The notes below the pieces were generated by a model. That model made no database searches and had not been told where the DNA came from. It worked only from the letters and a program-made list of their open reading frames with translations. Position numbers and translations under genes: made by a program. From Ichthyophis bannanicus (lineage: Eukaryota > Chordata > Amphibia > Gymnophiona > Ichthyophiidae): a stretch of 64,000 nt of DNA. The stretch lies in assembly GCA_033557465.1 (NCBI GenBank), contig CM066033.1, positions 589,464,438 to 589,528,437 of the forward strand, written 5' to 3'. This document shows positions 10,721-19,940 of the stretch, in pieces. Positions within the stretch are counted from its first letter, which is position 1; every line of letters starts with the position of its first letter.

Positions 10721-11651
10721 AGCAACCAAGCCCTGAGATGGAGCGACTGGGGGTTTGGGTGCCACAATGTTCCCCCTTCCTGGGACAGAAGGTCTGGTGC
10801 AGAGCCCAAGTCCAGGGAAGGAGCTTGAGAGAGATGCAGAAGTAGAGGGTACCACACTTGGCGTGGCCAATGTGGAGCTATGAGGATCATGGTCCCTCGA
10901 TCTCTCTGAAGCTTGAATAGTGTTTTGGGAATTAGGGGAATTGGTGGAAAGGCATAAAGGAAGTCTTGACCCCAGTGAAGGAGGAAGGCATCCTTGGCCT
11001 GAACTCCCTGACACGGAATTCTGGAACAGAACCAGGGAAGTTTGGCATTCCACGGACTTGCAAAGAGGTCTATGTCCGGGGTTCCCCAAATTCGAAAACT
11101 CCTGGCTACCTGGTCCATGTGGAGGGACCACTCGTGTGGGAGCAGAACTCGACTGAGTCTGTCCGCCCAAGAATTTTGAATGCCTGGAAGATATACTGCC
11201 AGAAGATGGATGTGATGCTCTCTGGCGAAGGCCCACAGTTGCAAAGCTTCGTTGCAAAGCGACAGAGAGCCAGTCCCGCCCTGCTTGTTTACATAGAACA
11301 TGGCTACTTGGTTGTCCGTATGGATGAGGACTGTCCTGTAGCTGAGCAGGGAATGGAATACTCTGAGAGCTAAGAATATTGCTCTGAGTTCTAAGAGACT
11401 GATATGCAGAGAAGTCTCCTGTGGAGACCAGATGCCCTGGGTGGAGAGATCCTGCAGATGAGCTCCCCAACCCATTGGAGAAGCATCTGTTGTCAGAGTT
11501 GCTTGGGGTAGCGACTGCTGAAAAGGGGACCCCAGCAACAGATTTGGAGGGGACTTCCACCACTGGAGAGACCAAAATAGGCGACTGGAGTTTGCTATTT
11601 TGTCTGACAGACAACCTGATGCCTGAGTCCATTGGGTGGACAAAGTCCATT
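10711..11651 (-). pseudogene. DIRS-A RNase H region
   Basis: A 310-codon open frame (10711-11643) overlaps the longer frame 10229-11698. Diagnostic features in order: TTDASPMGWGAHL with the first catalytic Asp, LELRAIFLAL with the Glu, VLIHTDNQVAMFYVNKQGG with the second Asp, and QNSWADRLSRVLL with the final Asp, followed by the WxL-rich tail PDIDLFASPWNAKLPWF typical of DIRS RNase H. The frame is open here, but its upstream side is cut by the L2-like insertion. RNase H would remove template RNA during replication. Confidence 0.9.
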
Positions 11652-11995
11652 GACCTAACCCAGTTCAGAAAGGCCCTTAAACTGCACCTTTTCATCAAAT
11701 ACTACCCTACATGAACCGTAACATAACAGCCTCACCCTAGTATAATCCACAATATCCCTCTTGTTCCAAGCATCACTGCTAATTTTATGTAAATAGTTCG
11801 AGCATGCTATCTAGCTAATAGATTATATACTCCATGTAAATAGTTCTCCCATGTTATCCAAGTTGATACTCCTGTTATATGTAATACCAAACAGCCTGTT
11901 GTTCTGGTTCCTTTCTGTTATTTGTAAACCGCGCTGATGTCAAAGAGTGCGGTATATAAGAAGTTGAAATAAAATAAATAAAAATAAATAAAATA
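11652..11995 (+). mobile_element. L2-like LINE 3' end inserted in DIRS-A
   Basis: Plus-strand end of the L2-like ORF (LTQFRKALKLHLFIKYYPT, stop near 11712), then a 3' untranslated region ending in a stem-loop (ACCGC ... GCGGT, 11928-11953), TATATAAG and a TAAAA-rich tail. The same protein end occurs in the larger copy at 25818-27455 as LTLFRKALKYHLFTKCYPE. Confidence 0.85.
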
Positions 11996-12555
11996 AATGT
12001 GAAGGCGAGCATATGGAACCACATGCACGGTGGATGCCATGTGGCCTAATAGTTGTAACATCTCTCGAGCAGTTAAATGGGACTTTAACTGTATCTGGGA
12101 GGCTAACTGCACCAAGCGTAGGCAATGGGCCTGAGGAAGATAGGCCCTTGCAGTTGTGGTATCCAGCAAGGCCCCTATAAACTCCAGGGACTGAGTAGGG
12201 GTGAGATGGGATTTTGGGATGTTTATTATCAGTCCCAAATACTGAAGGATACGCATTGTGCAGGTTAGACAAATCTGGGCCTCTGACTGAGATGGAGCTC
12301 GAATGAGCCAGTCGTCCAGATATGGGAAAACGAATATTCCTAGAGTGCGTAGAAATGCAGCTACTATTGCCATGCATTTTGTGAACACCCTTGGTGCAGA
12401 GGCCAGACCGAAAGGAAGCACCCTGTATTGGTAGTGCTTTCCTTGAAAAAGGAACCGAAGGAACCTTCTGTGTGTTGGATGGACATGGGTGTACGCATCC
12501 TTGAGATCTAGAGAACAAAGCCAATCCTGACTCTGAAGGTATGGCAGCAGAGTAC
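11996..12555 (-). pseudogene. DIRS-A reverse transcriptase, palm and thumb
   Basis: The minus frame contains DWLCSLDLKDAYTHVHP (first catalytic Asp), YQYRVLPFGLASAPRVF (fingers/palm) and FVFPYLDDWLIRAPS, the YLDD-type catalytic box at 12311-12322, then GLIINIPKSHL and the thumb up to VVPYARLHIY at the L2-like insertion. YLDDWL is typical of DIRS RTs. All catalytic aspartates are present in this part. The N-terminal part is displaced to 13903-14290 by the 1.35-kb insert. Confidence 0.92.
12552..12555. repeat. Target duplication of the LTR-like insert, left
   Basis: GTAC here and at 13903-13906, directly flanking the TGTGG...CCACA insert. Confidence 0.7.
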
Positions 12556-12624
12556 TGTGGTAAGGAGAGTGCAGCCCAGCCAGGAAAAAGTGAAGAGAAG
12601 AAGAATTTTTCCTCTTTGCGGGGG

Positions 12625-13632
12625 ATGGGTACACAGGATCACATAGTCCACAGCAGAAGCCTGGAGAGAAACCTAGAGGGCAGACCTAGCTGTAAGCCAC
12701 GCCCACACTCCAGGTCAGCCTCAGATAGGAGTGGGAGGTACAGAAGGGCGGAGCCAGGAAGGGAGTTGCCCTGCTCAGTGTTTGAAAGGGAGCAAACAAA
12801 CACTAGAGATAGAGCTGGTGGGAGAGCTGGTTCGAGAGCTGGTGGGAAGCATGGTTGGAGAGCTGGTTGGAAGCATTGTTCGAGTGCTGGTTGGAAGCAT
12901 GGTTGGAAGCATGGTGAGAAGCATGATTGGAGACGCAGTTGCAGTTGCAGTGGCAGTTGCTGTCGGAGTTGCAGCTCAGGCCAAAGTGGGAGTTGCAGCT
13001 CAGGCCTAAGTGGGAGTTGCAGCTCAGGTTCCAGAAGGTACAGAGGGAACAGCCTTGTAGCCAAAAGGAGCAGCCGAGAAAGGAACCGCTATAAAGACAA
13101 CCAGAGAAGGTACAAAGGAAGCCACCATACTCAGCACAGTAGCCACAGAGGACCTAGGGAAGGTTCCAGGGGAAGAACCACCTACCCTAGCAAGAGAGTG
13201 GGAAAGCTTTACCACAAGTCTCTGCCCTACGCTGAGGCAGAGGGAGTCCTGACTGGCCAAAGCTCTAACCAGGAGAATATTGCACCGAAAGCCCAAGGTA
13301 GGAGAAGGGAGGCAATAAGGCCTTCCAGGTATATTTTCTCTTCTGACTCTGATGAAACTGTTATACCCCAGAGAACACAGTGCAGAAAGGAATGTTTCAC
13401 CAGGAAGGTTAAGCAAGAGCACCCCATAGGAGACCTGCCCAGAGGAGAGAAGGCAAGAAAGTGGGAGAGGTTGTTTGACCTGTTAAAAACTCTAAAGCAG
13501 AAAGTCCCTGAGCACTACCAAGCAGAACCCTGCTATAGCTCAGCGGAGAGTATGGAGATTGAAGCCAAAGAGGCTGATGTAAATTCCAATATTTCAGAGA
13601 TGGAATGTGATGCCTGCACTAAGGTAAATTAG
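12625..13632 (+). CDS. Unrecognised basic Ser/Arg-rich ORF inside the LTR-like insert
   Basis: The open frame runs from 12541 to 13632 (363 codons). Its first ATG at 12541 lies outside the insert, in DIRS sequence, so I use the next ATG at 12625 (335 codons). Residues about 1-75 are basic; then comes a repeat region (AGWKHGWKHGEK-like units, then 8-residue SCSSGQSG/SCSSGLSG units). A very basic RS-rich stretch (RRYRGN ... SSRERNRYKDNQRRYKG) follows, and a more ordinary C-terminus with WERLFDLLKTLKQKVPEHY (possible helix), ending in an acidic tail. No family is recognised. It could be an LTR-encoded accessory protein or a chance frame over repeats. Confidence 0.4.
   Translation: MGTQDHIVHSRSLERNLEGRPSCKPRPHSRSASDRSGRYRRAEPGRELPCSVFEREQTNTRDRAGGRAGSRAGGKHGWRAGWKHCSSAGWKHGWKHGEKHDWRRSCSCSGSCCRSCSSGQSGSCSSGLSGSCSSGSRRYRGNSLVAKRSSRERNRYKDNQRRYKGSHHTQHSSHRGPREGSRGRTTYPSKRVGKLYHKSLPYAEAEGVLTGQSSNQENIAPKAQGRRREAIRPSRYIFSSDSDETVIPQRTQCRKECFTRKVKQEHPIGDLPRGEKARKWERLFDLLKTLKQKVPEHYQAEPCYSSAESMEIEAKEADVNSNISEMECDACTKVN
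12805..13035 (+). repeat. Minisatellite within the LTR-like insert
   Basis: Two tandem blocks: imperfect GGAAGCATGGTT-type 12-bp units with GAGAGCTGGTTG variants (about 12805-12930), then three units of a 24-bp repeat containing GGAGTTGCAGCTCAGG (starts at 12965, 12989 and 13013). Both periods are multiples of three, so the ORF stays open through them. Confidence 0.8.
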
Positions 13633-13773
13633 TGTGAGCCAGAAACACTTGATAGTTGAATTTGCTGTTGTTTTGTTTGGACATTTGTTACTGGAGAAGT
13701 ATCCATTATTTTCTTTTGTCTGGAGAGTAAATGAGCTTGAAGAAATTGTATCCACTTACCTGCAAGGAAGCTG

Positions 13774-13779
13774 AATAAA
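13774..13779 (+). terminator. AATAAA polyadenylation signal in the LTR-like insert
   Basis: AATAAA followed by TCCTGTGCGC, 123 bp before the CCACA end. Confidence 0.6.
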
Positions 13780-13902
13780 TTCCTGTGCGCTTTTAAAAAC
13801 CACTCGGTTCATTATTCCTTACACAACTACAACCCTAGGAAATATAAGAGGTGGTCACCCGTCCCTACTAGGCGGCCGCCTGGTAGGGGCGCGAGCGCCA
13901 CA

Positions 13903-14290
13903 GTACCGAGAGAAATCATCTTGAATTTCTCTTTGAATAGAAACTTGTTCAATTCTCTGAGATCTAAAATGGGTCTGTAGCCCCCTGTTTTCTTTGGAAT
14001 AAGAAAATAAGGGGAGTAGAACCCTGAGCCCTGTTGAAGAAGGGGTACTTCTTCTATTGCCCCTTGGGCAAGAAGGGTAGCAATCTCCTGACCCAGAAGA
14101 TTGAGGAGAGATGTTGGAGAATTGAACTGTTTCACCATGGTGTGGGGAGGAAGGTTTAAGAAATGAAGCTTGTACCCTTCCTTTATAATGGAGAGGGTCC
14201 ATTGCTCTGCTGTGATTTGCTCCCATCTGGGAGCAAAGTAAGCTAACCTTCCTGGAATGGTGAGGGGCTCTGGTTCTTCCAGAACACGGC
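13903..14290 (-). pseudogene. DIRS-A reverse transcriptase, N-terminal part
   Basis: The minus frame reads EQITAEQWTLSIIKEGY, then LGQEIATLLAQGAIEEVPLL, GFYSPYFLIPKKTGGYRPIL, DLRELNKFLFKEKFKMISL. These are the lead-in and fingers motifs of DIRS RT, with GGYRPILDLRELN the standard box. The frame ends where the LTR-like insert begins. On its upstream side the gag frame overlaps within about 50 bp. Confidence 0.9.
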
Positions 14291-14746
14291 AACCCCAGAA
14301 CACGGCAACAGGTGATCGGTCGAGGCCGAGCCATCGATGTCAACCTGTGACCCCATAGACAATGCTTTGGAAGCCGGAACTTCCCGCCGGGGTAATTTTG
14401 CTGGTGCGGAATCCTCAAGGACAAGCCCGGAGGCATCTCGATGCTTAGAGGGAGATTTGCCCTTCGAGGACCAGCTAGATTTATGTTTGGTTACCTGAGA
14501 TCCATGGGAGGAAGAAGCAGCCCTGGAAGACGTCGATGCCACCGAGGCTGCATCAGAGGGAAGCAGAGTACTGAGCTTGGCTGCTCGGTTCTGCCGACCT
14601 CTTTTAGACATCATGGTACAGGACACACAATCCGTGATGGAATGGTCAGGACCCAAACATTTTAGACACCAATCATGGGTGTCGGTAACAGAAATAGTAC
14701 CGCCACACTTCGTGCACTTTTTAAACCCGGAAGCGGGCTTCTCCAT
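14291..14746 (-). pseudogene. DIRS-A gag, internally deleted
   Basis: Starts at the ATG at 14746 (MEKPASGFKK). Residues 10-45 hold two CxxC pairs (CTKCGGTI ... WCLKCLG) and CVSC, a zinc-binding head also seen at the start of the DIRS-B and DIRS-D gags. A Ser-rich region follows. After about 150 residues the frame ends close to the RT start, whereas gag in DIRS-B spans roughly 900 codons, so most of the central and C-terminal gag is missing. A direct repeat of CCAGAACACGGCAAC (14279-14308) sits near the deletion point. Confidence 0.8.
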
Positions 14747-14963
14747 GAGGAGAAAAATGTTCAGGCCTAAGGCCCAAACCGCAAATGCACAGTTGAAGAA
14801 AGAAAAGTTTTTTTGGGTTTTTTTTGTATAAGAAAGAAAAGAAAAGACCGGCGGTATCGGTCTGACGTCGAAGAAGGCAGACACGATACAGAAAAATAAA
14901 GAAAAAAATTAAGAACTCTTCTGCGGTGACAGGAACACGACCTGCTGGCTCCGCGGAAAAGAA

Positions 14964-15127
14964 GAACTGGAGAGAGGCGGTTGGGAAAGGCGGGAAGGCA
15001 GCGCGCAGGCGCTGTGGGATGCTCCCAAAAGCTTTCTTACTGGACGCTGGGGAGCGTTCCCGCGCAGGCTCCGTCGGTACCGACGATACCCATATGTGAA
15101 GACTCATTCCTGCTTGTTCCTGGAGAT
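14964..15127. repeat. DIRS-A inverted terminal repeat (5' side of element)
   Basis: Reverse complement of 10244-10407 with minor differences; it ends CCTGCTTGTTCCTGGAGAT. Confidence 0.9.
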
Positions 15128-15257
15128 AAGTAATCTAACCTTTGCTAGAGATCAAGTGGCAGTAATATTTTTGGGCAGAAAAACATAAAATGTACTTATA
15201 AGTTCTTGGCGTTTCAGACCAACAAACCAGGGAAGTGTGAGAACATAACTGGATGTA
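15128..15257. other. Short unassigned spacer
   Basis: Lies between the DIRS-A right end and the Tc1 left end; no features seen. TA at 15256-15257 is the left target dinucleotide of the Tc1 element. Confidence 0.5.
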
Positions 15258-16873
15258 CAGTGCCTTGTGAAAGTATTCATCCCCTCTGTGTTTGTCCTGT
15301 TTTGTCGCATTACAACCTGTATTTAAAATTTAGTTATGGGGGTTTGCACCATGTGATTTACCCATGCCTACCACTTTGAAGATGCAAAATATTGTGACAC
15401 AAACAATAATTAAGACAAACCCCCCCCCCCCAGAAATCAGGAGTGTTCATAGGTATCCCCCCTCCCCCCCAAAGTCAATACTTTGCAGAGCTACCTTTTG
15501 CTGCAATTACAGCTCCAAGTCTCTTGGGGGTATGTCACTATTAGCTTAGCACATCTATCCACTGGGATTTTCACCCATTCCTCAAGGCAAAACTGTTCCA
15601 ACTCCTTCAAGTTAGATGGGTTGCATGGGGTACAGCAATCTTCAAGTCATGCCACAGACTCTCAAATGGATGAAGTCTGGGCTTTGACATCACTAGGCCA
15701 TTCCAAGACATTTAAACGTTTTCCTTTAAACCACTCCAGTGTAGCTTTAGCAGTATGTTTAGGGTCATTGTCCTGCTGGAAGTGAACATTCGTCCCAGTC
15801 TCAAATCTCTGGCAGACTGAAACAGGTTTTCCTCAAAAACTGCCCTGTATTTAGTGCCATCCATCGTTCCTTTAATCCTAACTAGTTTTCCTGACCCTGC
15901 TGATGAAAAACATCCCCTCAGCATTATGCTGCCTCCACCATGTTTCACTGTGGGAATGGTGTTCTTGGGGTGATGGGAACTGTTGGGTTTGTGCTACACA
16001 TGGCCAAAAAGTTCAATTTTCATCTCATCTGACCACAGAACCTTCTTCCATGTGTTTGGGGGGTCCGCCACATGCTGCTGTGCAAATTCCAAATGTGTTT
16101 TCTTATTTCTTTCTTTAAGTAATGTTTTCTTTCTCACCACTCTTCCATAAAGCCCTGCTCTGTGGAGTGTATGGCTTAAAGTGGTCCTATGGACAGATAC
16201 CACCATCTCCGCTGTGAATCTTTGCAGCTCCTTCAGTGTTACCCTTGGTGTCTTTGTGGAATCTCTGATTAATGCCCTCCATGCCTGGTCTGTGAGTTTT
16301 AGGTGGACGGCTTTCTCTTGTCAGGTTTGTAGTGGTGCCATATTCTTACCATTTTGTTATAATGGATTTAATGGTGCTCCATGGGATATTCAATTTTTTT
16401 TTTTTTTTAAATAACCAGACCCTGATATATACATCTCCACAACGTTGTCTCTGACCTGTTTGGAGTGCTCCTTGATCTTCATGTTGCTTGCTTAGTGGTG
16501 CTGTAGGATCAGGGGCCTTTCAAAACAGGTATATTTATACAGGCATCATGTGACAGATGTGACACTGATTGCACACAGGATGTACCCTAATCAACTATTA
16601 TGCGGCTTCTTAGGTTAATTGGTTGAACCAAATCTTATTTAGGGGTTTCATAGCAAAAGGGATGAATACATATGCACTCACAACTTTTCAGTTTTTACTT
16701 GTTTTTTATATATATACACAAGGTATTTTATTGTTATTTGACTTCACTAATTTGGACTATATTCTTGGGTCCATTCCCAAAAAACATCCAAATGAACCTC
16801 TATTTTCATTCCAGGTTGTAATGCGACAAAACAGGACAAAAACAGAGGGGATGAATACTTTCACAAGGCACTG
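15258..16873 (-). mobile_element. Tc1/mariner DNA transposon, decayed
   Basis: Terminal inverted repeats of about 62 bp (15258-15319 and 16812-16873) begin CAGTGCCTTGTGAAAGTATT and differ at one position by eye. TA dinucleotides flank both ends, the Tc1/mariner target duplication. The 1616-bp body carries a minus-strand transposase pseudogene. A C-run at 15421-15432 and a T-run near 16396-16408 sit inside. Confidence 0.96.
15712..16206 (-). pseudogene. Tc1 transposase fragments
   Basis: 15994-16206 encodes a segment with VSVHRTTLSHTLHRAGLYGR and VLWSDEMKIELFGHV, the motif holding the first catalytic Asp of Tc1 DDE transposases. 15712-15948 encodes GGGSIMLRGCFSSAG and GTMDGTKYRAVFEENLFQSA, then shifts frame where the second-Asp motif should be. 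The DNA-binding N-terminus (16207-16600) is not open. The enzyme would cut and paste the element; this copy is inactive. Confidence 0.9.
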
Positions 16874-16875
16874 TA

Positions 16876-17505
16876 CTACTGCATGTTATCACACTCAATG
16901 ATCACCTTTTAAAATTATATTACAAAAGGCATGTCAGATTATAGTCCTAGGAGGACATAAATCAAATGACTTTCAGGATATTCACAATTAAATATTTGAG
17001 CATTTGTCCACGTATATACATACTGTAGACTAAACAAAATAACTTAACCCTGTTGATTAATACTGTGTTGTTCACAGTCAGGGGTTGGATGAATCTAGAA
17101 CAAAGTTTTAGCATCAGGACTCCGAAAACAATCAGTGCCAAAGGTTTAATACACTCACCCTTCCCTTAATACTTACACTCAGCAATAAATTAAAATACAT
17201 TTTCCAAGGCACTTTTAAAGCCATTTCTATCACAATTTCCTGCAGTGATATCTTACCCTTGGTCTGGTTGAGAAGTGTTCGAAGCTCCCAGCTCCTTCGA
17301 GATGAATTGTTCAAATCTGTCTTTGGATACGAGGGCTCTAAGATTTAAAAAAAAAATGACTGCAGTTTTCCCCAAAATCTTCAGAAGGTTTAAATAAGCA
17401 TAGCATGGTTTTATTTTTTCAGGAGTAAAACAAATCCACAATATCAACCTCACTTACTGGCAATTCCCCTTAGAATTTTCCTACAACAAATTAATTTAAC
17501 AACAG
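16876..17505. other. Unassigned DNA
   Basis: About 630 bp with no recognisable coding, repeat or regulatory features; moderately A/T-rich. Confidence 0.5.
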
Positions 17506-17547
17506 CCGTGTTACGGGCTGATGAATAGACATCAGCCCGTAACACGG
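17506..17547. repeat. Perfect 18-bp hairpin at the L2-like tail junction
   Basis: CCGTGTTACGGGCTGATG (17506-17523) and its exact reverse complement (17530-17547), loop AATAGA. It lies at the 5' edge of the L2-like tail. Confidence 0.92.
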
Positions 17548-17728
17548 ACTTCAATGTAAATAAACTGTAGATATGTTTCCCCAGTTAACCCCAAGTTCTA
17601 TATCCTGTTCATTGTAAATACCATGCTGGCCTTCTGCATGGTATAAAGTTTCTGTTTTATTGTACACCGCACTGATAATGAATAGCGCGGTATATAAGAG
17701 ATGTAAAATAAATAAATAATAAATAAAC
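17548..17728 (+). mobile_element. L2-like LINE 3' tail
   Basis: 3' untranslated tail with stem-loop ACCGC...GCGGT (17666-17691), TATATAAGAG and a TAAA-rich end. Same tail as at 27386-27455 and 55274-55340. No coding part is retained, so it could be LINE- or SINE-derived. Confidence 0.8.
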
Positions 17729-18691
17729 AAACAGCCAGCATGGGCTAACAAGTTAAGGTAAACTTCTACTTATCAGATAATGCCCTCTTCTGGAGTCCTG
17801 CTAGACCAGTTCATTCAAGTGGGTTGTGACTACCTAACAGAAGACGTGGAGGATGATAAAAATCCAGAAGCTTCTAGTGACATCATCACTGCTACTTGAG
17901 CTGGTGCAGCTAGGAGCATACCAAAAAGGACTGCTACTACTGGAAAGCAACCTGCACTTGTAATTATCATCTGCTGGGAAATTCTCTAAATCCTGAAGAA
18001 AGGGGAATTCTTTGGGTTAAAGCTGATAAATCTGTGTATTTTTAGAATTCAGTGTTTTTGTTAAGTCAGTCAGGGCTTAGTACCATCAGAGAGCTTTTCA
18101 CTTAAATCAAATCAGAGTATAGTTTAGCAAAGAAGGTAGGATAAGATAAATATTCTTTAAGTAGAAAGAAATTATTTCTAGAGACCTTTACAAAGAGGCC
18201 TTCCAGTTAGGAGGCAAGAGGTCTGTGAAACTGTTTTAATAGGTGTCAAAGCCAAGTGACAGATCAAAGGACAATTTGAAAGGTTCCCTCTATCAAACCA
18301 AGGGCTGTGTGAATCATCCATGAAATTATTAAGAGATTATATTAGAAGCACAGGTCAGGGCACTGTGTGGCAAGCCAGCTTTTATTAAGTGTTTTTCCCT
18401 CCCACCGAACCCAACGCCCACCCATCCCAGGCATAATCTTAGATTTATAGGTTCTTAAACCTATTAAGGGGAAAGAGGAGATCAAATCCACTTTCAGGTT
18501 CAGCTGGTTATTCTCATCAGGAATAGATTAATTAAGACCCTGAAATTAATTAATCTTAATGTAAACAGAGTCCTGAAAACTTATTAGGTATAGTTGTCTT
18601 GGTACAAGTATTCCTAGCCACTTTAAGTAAACAACTTAAATATTTAAACAAATCCTTAAAACTAAGATGCAGACAGCAGTCCAGTAGCAAG
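17729..18691. other. Unassigned, with a short repeat shared with 51057
   Basis: CCTGCTAGACCAGTTCATTC (starting 17797) is a copy of the repeat arm at 51057-51083. The remainder has no coding I recognise; part may be the 5' untranslated region of CR1-A. Confidence 0.4.
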
Positions 18692-19567
18692 ATGGGGGCT
18701 ATCCAGTCTTTTGCATTGAGTGTTACATGTACGATTTTCTCAGTTTGTGAGGGGTCTTATATGTGCACTAGGTGCAAGGAGCTTTCTGCTCTCAGGGAAT
18801 GAGTCTGATCTCTGGAAGCTAGAGTAGCAGACTTGGAGGAGCTAAGGAAGACAGAGAGGTATATATACGAGACCTACAGAGACATTGTATTAAGTCCCAC
18901 CACCTCCAGTCTGGCAGCCTCTGTTGCCATGGAGGAGAGAAGTCACGTGAAAGGACAGCATCACCTTGGTGTGGCAGGAAGTGATCATGTAGCTAAGACT
19001 TGTCTTCCAGGTGATGTAAAACCCTCTAGCACCAAGGTGATTTCTCCAGGGCCATGTGCCCATGAGGGAAGGATTAGGACTGCTAGTTGGAAATTCAATC
19101 ATTAGGCATATAGATTACTGGGTGGCTGGTGGACATGAAGATCGCCTGATAACATGCCTACCGGGTGTGAAGGTAGTGGACCTCACGTGTCATCTAGACA
19201 AAGTTTTAGAAAAGTGCTGGGGAGGAGCCTGTTGTCTTGATATATGTTGATACCAATGACATAAGAAAATGTGGAGAGATAGGTTCTGGAGGCCAAATTT
19301 AGGCTTTTAAGTAGGAAGTTGAAATTCAGAACTTCCAGGGGTAGCATTCTCAGAAATGTTTCCCATTCCACACACACAGGACCCAAAAGGCAAGCAGAGC
19401 TCTGGAGTCGCAATGTGTGGATGAGACAATGGTGCAATGAAGAGGGTTTTGGATTTGTTAGGAACTGGGCAACATTCTGGGAAAAGAAGGGGCTTTTCCA
19501 AAAAGATGCCCTTCACCTTAACCGGGGTGGAAACAGATTGCTAGCATTAACCCTTAAACGAAGATAA
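18692..19567 (+). pseudogene. CR1-A ORF1 (zinc-finger head and esterase-like domain)
   Basis: Begins MGAIQSFALSVTC with a Cys cluster (CTIFSVCEGSYMCTRCKEL), then a charged helical part (SLEARVADLEELRK). A domain with GNSIIRHID, CLPGVKVVDL and LDKVLEK follows, and it ends RNWATFWEKKGLFQKDALHL. Those blocks match the esterase-like (SGNH-hydrolase-like) domain of CR1 ORF1 proteins. In-frame stops at 18799 and several frameshifts break it. ORF1 of CR1 is thought to bind RNA. Confidence 0.8.
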
Positions 19568-19718
19568 AGCAGCTTTTAAACTAGATAATAGGGGAAAGTC
19601 GACAACTGCCCAAGAGTGCAAGGTTTGTTCAGAAAGATATATCCTTGAAGGATACTAGCAAAAGAGAGAAGTTAAGGCATCCCAATAGGGAGTTTCCAAT
19701 AAAGATAAACGTAACATA

Positions 19719-19760
19719 GTACAGAGCAGAAAGATTTAAGTACAGAGCAGAAAGATTCCA
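19719..19760. repeat. Tandem direct repeat near the SINE insertion
   Basis: GTACAGAGCAGAAAGATT occurs twice, about 22 bp apart. This may be a target duplication of the neighbouring SINE or a local duplication. Confidence 0.6.
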
Positions 19761-19940
19761 AATTACCCTTGAGATTGGGGTTTGATTCCCACTGGTGCTC
19801 CTTGCAACCTTGGGCAAGTCACTTTACCCTCCATTGCCTCGCAAGAAAAGGACTGGCACTCTACTTTCGATGATACCTTGCCAAGAAAACCCAGGGGCTG
19901 CTGGGTCGCCAGGAGTCAGCATTGACTTGATGGCATTTAA
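19761..19940 (+). mobile_element. tRNA-derived SINE with RTE-type 3' tail
   Basis: A B-box-like GGGTTTGATTCCCAC is followed by a body CTTGGGCAAGTCACTTTACC, a core also found in MIR-type CORE-SINEs. It then ends in TGCCAAGAAAACCCAGGGGC and GTCGCCAGGAGTCAGC...GACTTGATGGCA plus an A-rich end. The last part resembles RTE 3' ends (compare GAGTCGACTCATGGCGACC in RTE-A, reverse-complemented). It is truncated at the 5' end and inserted between CR1-A ORF1 and ORF2. Confidence 0.7.

Larger units (their letters stand above)
12556..13902 (+). mobile_element. Solo-LTR-like insertion, 1347 bp, TGTGG...CCACA
   Basis: Interrupts the DIRS-A RT between ISLGTV and LLPYLQ codons. It starts TGTGG, ends CCACA (a TG...CA end with a 5-bp inverted repeat), and is flanked by GTAC on both sides. 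An AATAAA signal at 13774-13779 lies 123 bp before the right end, as in a retroviral LTR with polyadenylation before a short U5. No internal direct repeat marks a second LTR, so a solo LTR is the simplest reading. It contains tandem repeats and a long ORF. The family is unknown to me; it does not match the ERV1 or ERV2 LTR. Confidence 0.65.
10218..15127 (-). mobile_element. DIRS-A: DIRS-type tyrosine-recombinase retrotransposon with nested insertions
   Basis: Ends are AGCACAGTTACTTACC (10218) and CCTGGAGAT (15127). Inverted terminal repeats of about 165 bp lie at 10244-10407 and 14964-15127. In element order (minus strand) it holds a shortened gag, reverse transcriptase with a YLDDWL box, RNase H, and only the N-terminal part of the tyrosine recombinase. 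No long terminal direct repeats and no clear target duplication are seen, as expected for DIRS. It is broken by an L2-like tail (about 11652-11995), a solo-LTR-like insert (12556-13902), loss of the gag centre and loss of the recombinase catalytic part. Confidence 0.92.

Noticed and set aside
10966..11373. 135-codon plus-strand ORF
   Set aside because: Antisense to the DIRS-A RNase H frame, whose motifs are clear on the minus strand.
12541..13632. Host Ser/Arg-rich splicing-factor-like gene
   Set aside because: The ORF lies within a TG...CA insertion with a target duplication, its first ATG is in DIRS sequence, and part of its length comes from tandem repeats; an LTR origin fits better.
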